A stretch of 64,000 bases of DNA. Source: Tubiluchus corallicola (taxonomy: Eukaryota; Priapulida; Priapulimorpha; Priapulimorphida; Tubiluchidae). The first letter of the stretch is position 1; each line of letters begins with the position of its first letter. The position numbers were made by a program, and so were the translations under genes. The notes below the pieces were generated by a model. That model was not told the origin of the DNA and made no database searches. It saw only the letters and a program-made list of their open reading frames with translations. Positions 49,046 to 64,000 of this stretch are shown piece after piece. The DNA is taken from contig JAQGDQ010000051.1 in the NCBI GenBank assembly GCA_030141605.1, positions 122,001-186,000 of the forward strand, given 5' to 3'.

Positions 49046-51134
49046 AATGGTCAAGGAGTTCAAGGTTCACCTCACTTTCTCACATCTCCTCTCTTTTGAG
49101 TTTGGCATCAGAGTTTAACTAACTGTGGGTTTAAGCCATTAATATATAAAAACTGTTTAAGACTTCAACATGCTTGCTTGCAAATATTCTCAATGAAGTG
49201 TTTTTTCACGTAACCATTTTGTAATTTCATATAACCAACAAGTTTTCAGCTTCAGTGCACGGTGGTTAAGCTTTCATGTTTCTTGCAATGCAATGGCAGA
49301 TTTAAAGCGACAATCCCTGTTGACATGATTGATGTGAAAATGCCCCACAGAACCTCTTTACTAGCTTAGTTAAAATGCTTTGCACTGTGCACCTATTCTC
49401 TGCTATATTGGATTAGCCACTCGCTGTTGAAATGGCAGCTTACAAGTCATTGTTGCAATACTAAGCCTTAGATTAACTACACAATTATTATTTATACATA
49501 CATAACAAAAGAACTAAAAGGTTGTCGGCACTCATTTTTTCTACAGTCATGTTGCAAATTCTATAGTTATAATATCCGGGTATTTAAATATCCCGTTTTT
49601 ATTAACACCTTAGATTATGCAATAATGAGCATGATGATGACGATGATGATGGTGACGATGATTGACAATAAAATCGACAAAAATTATTTATGTTCACAAT
49701 GATAATTAAGTATAAAAATAAAATAGGTTTGCATTAGATGTTTCAAACTGCAGCTGCTTAGCTGATATTATAGCAAGCTATTTCAGATCCTGGACAGTAT
49801 AGCAGGGATCATGTCCACAAGGTCTATGCATGAGCAGTAAAAGTTAAATTGGATTTATAGTCAAACACCTCTTATTATCCAATTCTAATTAATAAGCTGT
49901 GCTAGTTTAATTACTTTTCAGCATCACCTTGACAATATGCAATTTAGAATTTTGTGCAAAACTCATTATGTGGGCAGACACCTGTGTGAAATGAAAAGAT
50001 CATCAATCTTCACTGTGACTTAATGCACAGATAAAACTGTTGGTGGTGAATGAGAAATCTAACACAGAGTGCACTTACATACTTAGTTAAGTATGTCAAA
50101 GTCTACAGGGCCACCAGGTGTGTGAGAACCGTAAGTACAAGTAGGAACTAAAACTTGCAACAATCTTGAATCTGCAACACATCTGTTTTAATGCACAAAT
50201 GAAACAACAAATGATAAACTGCAAAATTTAACCACGTAAACTTTTCTCAAATAGGGCACAATATAAATATGAATTTTATAACATAATTTATTTGATAATT
50301 AGTATTAATTGCATTCGTTTGTTTGCCTAAAATTTATGATGTATAAACCAACTACAAATGTAATAAGATTGAGATATATAAATAAAAAGAAAATATTGAT
50401 TAAATATCTATTCACCATTTTGAAGAATACAGAAAATTAACGATTTCGAAAGGAAAACCAGGACATGCTTTTTAATACAAGATTTCTTGTTTTAACTAAT
50501 TTACAAGATGAAAACTCAAAATTTGTCAAACTAAAACTGACTAATTAAGTAATTAAATCTAAAACTAGTGACGTAGTTTAGTTTGTCATTAGTACATTCA
50601 GTTTACAAGTGATTACAAAGGAAGGCACATGCAATCAACGTTGTTAACTAAACCTGCTTTTTCATAACCCGAAGCAAAAGTGAAAGAATGAATAGCCTCG
50701 TCTGTATGAACTAGACTTGATGGCGCCATTTACTGCTGGTGGCAGAATCACTCTTATGTTTAGTAAGGAATATAATGATGTGAACTTAACAGAACGTATA
50801 TAAAGTACGGCTTGGCATTCAATATAAAACTAGAAAAACAAGTTAACTGCAAACAATTCAGTGGCATTTATAAGAATGATTTTGTTCATTTTAACAAAAT
50901 TATGTAATTGATTTAATAAATCACTGTAAGATAAACAGATAATGTGTAACACAAAAAAAACCTGTAAAACTATCTTAACATTCCTCTCACATTGACTATA
51001 ATATTTTAAAGATTAAAACGTTATTGTAACACATTTTTGACTAGCCTGCAACATCAAGCATTGTAGTAAAGTTCACACTATAAAACATACATGATATATG
51101 ATAGATGTTTGCTTTACTTATGCACTCATAAAAT
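49046..51134. other. intergenic DNA between ABHD18 3' end and the FAM181-like gene
   Basis: AT-rich. It holds a GATGATGAC-type microsatellite at about 49628-49665. No gene recognised. Confidence 0.5.
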
Positions 51135-51140
51135 TTTATT
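51135..51140 (-). other. candidate ABHD18 polyadenylation signal
   Basis: AATAAA on the minus strand only about 22 nt after the ABHD18 stop codon, implying a very short 3' UTR unless a more distal site is used. Confidence 0.4.
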
Positions 51141-51161
51141 GCAGTCGATTATTTGCCCTTT

Positions 51162-62939
<11,778 letters not shown>

Positions 62940-62940
<1 letters not shown>

Positions 62941-63605
62941 ACATTCAGTGAACTGAAAAAAAACGCAAAGTAACAGGATTCTACTAACATTTAAACTGTT
63001 GAAAACACATTTTGCTAGACCAACTGTCTGCTTATCAAAGTTACATGGAAATAAAGCACAATCCGGAAGGGCTGTCCTTTTGATGGTAAACACTAACTAA
63101 ATCCATTCACTTGGCAGCTACAGGATTCTCTTTTCCATGAGGGACAAACCCCAGTGTTTGAGTTTTTTCAGAGACCCAACTGTTTCTGACACTTTTAAAT
63201 AAATGCACAGGATCAAACAGGAGATACAAAACTTTACTCTGATTAACTAGATGGGCTATTTTGTGTATGACATCTGAAGTGTTCAGAGGAAAATTCTTGC
63301 ATAGCATTTCACGTACCTGTTGATTTGCTGAATGATTATCAGACATTATAGCTACGCAATGTCCTCCTGCATTTTCGATTATCTCAAAAGATTGAAGTAA
63401 ATTTGTATACAAAACTGCTGTGGTTAGTTTGCATAGTGGAACAAACCGCAAAACATTATGACTTTCTAATCATCGAGGGCTTGACTGTGAAAGTTAAAAC
63501 AGTTTTTGCTAATTGCTCTGGATTATCAGCTACATGTCCAAAATGTGTGACGCCCACGGAAACGAGGACAAGTTATATTTTCGGCATTTACGTGCATAAG
63601 CTACC
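62940..63605 (-). pseudogene. broken P-element/THAP9-like transposase fragment
   Basis: The minus-strand frame at 63451-63107 contains IMSDNHSANQQVREML and LYLLFDPVHLFKSVRNSW followed by EKTQTLGF. These are hallmarks of P-element/THAP9-type transposases: the second RNase-H-like catalytic Asp sits in the 'SDN..NQ' motif, and the D.VHL.K.RNNW motif marks entry to the inserted GTP-binding-type domain. Upstream, in another frame, 63575-63462 reads VGVTHFGHVADNPEQLAKTV and ends in a stop, so there is a frameshift near 63455. Downstream of the stop at 63107 only shredded similarity continues. The THAP DNA-binding domain and the C-terminal part are absent. Dead copy. Confidence 0.7.
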
Positions 63606-63615
63606 ACTCAAGTAA

Positions 63616-64000
63616 GCAAATATCATTCATGCAACCAAACAATCATTCAGGCAACCAAAACCCCATTCAAGTGAAAACACATGTATCCAGACTTTGGAAG
63701 TGCAAGCAACTGCTTTTCAGAATTCCTAACAGGTAAAAGTTATCTACCGATAAATTGTGTTTTGGTTCACAGCTCTCTAAATTTTTCCTTAATTATATGA
63801 CATCAGTTGCAAGTGCAATTTATATGTAACTGCTAGAGATTTAAAGCTGGTAGGTGGCCAACAGATTCAGCCACCTGATAATTGGACCCTACTAACTGAG
63901 ATCCAGTAATGATATGCAAGGCCAGTAATAAAAAGTGAATTTCACTCACAGATAAAACAGACTGCACAGCAAAGCTGCACCACTGATTGCTTTTGTATTT
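63616..64000. other. window end, nothing recognised
   Basis: No gene or repeat recognised. It may contain further eroded transposase sequence but I cannot show it. Confidence 0.4.

Overview
The window is nuclear DNA from an invertebrate animal. It is AT-rich, its genes are split by long introns with standard GT..AG junctions, and it carries decayed LINE and DNA-transposon remnants, tRNA-derived repeats and several minisatellites. The proteins are clearly metazoan orthologues but too diverged from vertebrate ones for me to name the species or phylum. There is no prokaryotic, plasmid or CRISPR content.

Layout. (1) 1564-5773, plus strand: the last four coding exons of FRG1; the 5' part lies before the window. 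(2) About 6.9-15 kb: gene-poor DNA with two decayed LINE fragments on the minus strand, a tRNA-like SINE, a purine tract and a 129-bp tandem duplication. (3) 15385-36324, plus strand: a 15-exon SLC6 neurotransmitter:sodium symporter closest to glycine transporters (SLC6A5/SLC6A9). I predict 700 residues, with a less certain first exon. Its introns hold two adjacent minisatellites, a tandem transposon array with an A/C-only satellite, and a 39-bp minisatellite. (4) 36.4-47.2 kb: intergenic DNA with a long inverted repeat (MITE-like) and a 5'-truncated LINE. (5) 47208-48191, minus strand: a single-exon FAM181-family protein that keeps a YAP-like TEAD-binding motif, with a perfect CRE and a two-codon upstream ORF in front. 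(6) 51162-62117, minus strand: a complete nine-coding-exon ABHD18 alpha/beta hydrolase with Ser-Asp-His candidates and a long lineage-specific insert. (7) 62.9-63.6 kb, minus strand: a broken P-element/THAP9-like transposase fragment.

The four genes do not form one pathway: splicing/actin-associated FRG1, an amino-acid transporter, a TEAD co-regulator family member and a lipid-type hydrolase. I found no new multi-gene system. The points most worth checking are the invertebrate FAM181 with its TEAD motif, the Asp-to-Gly change at a sodium-2 ligand of the transporter, the internal duplication in ABHD18, and the repeat structures.
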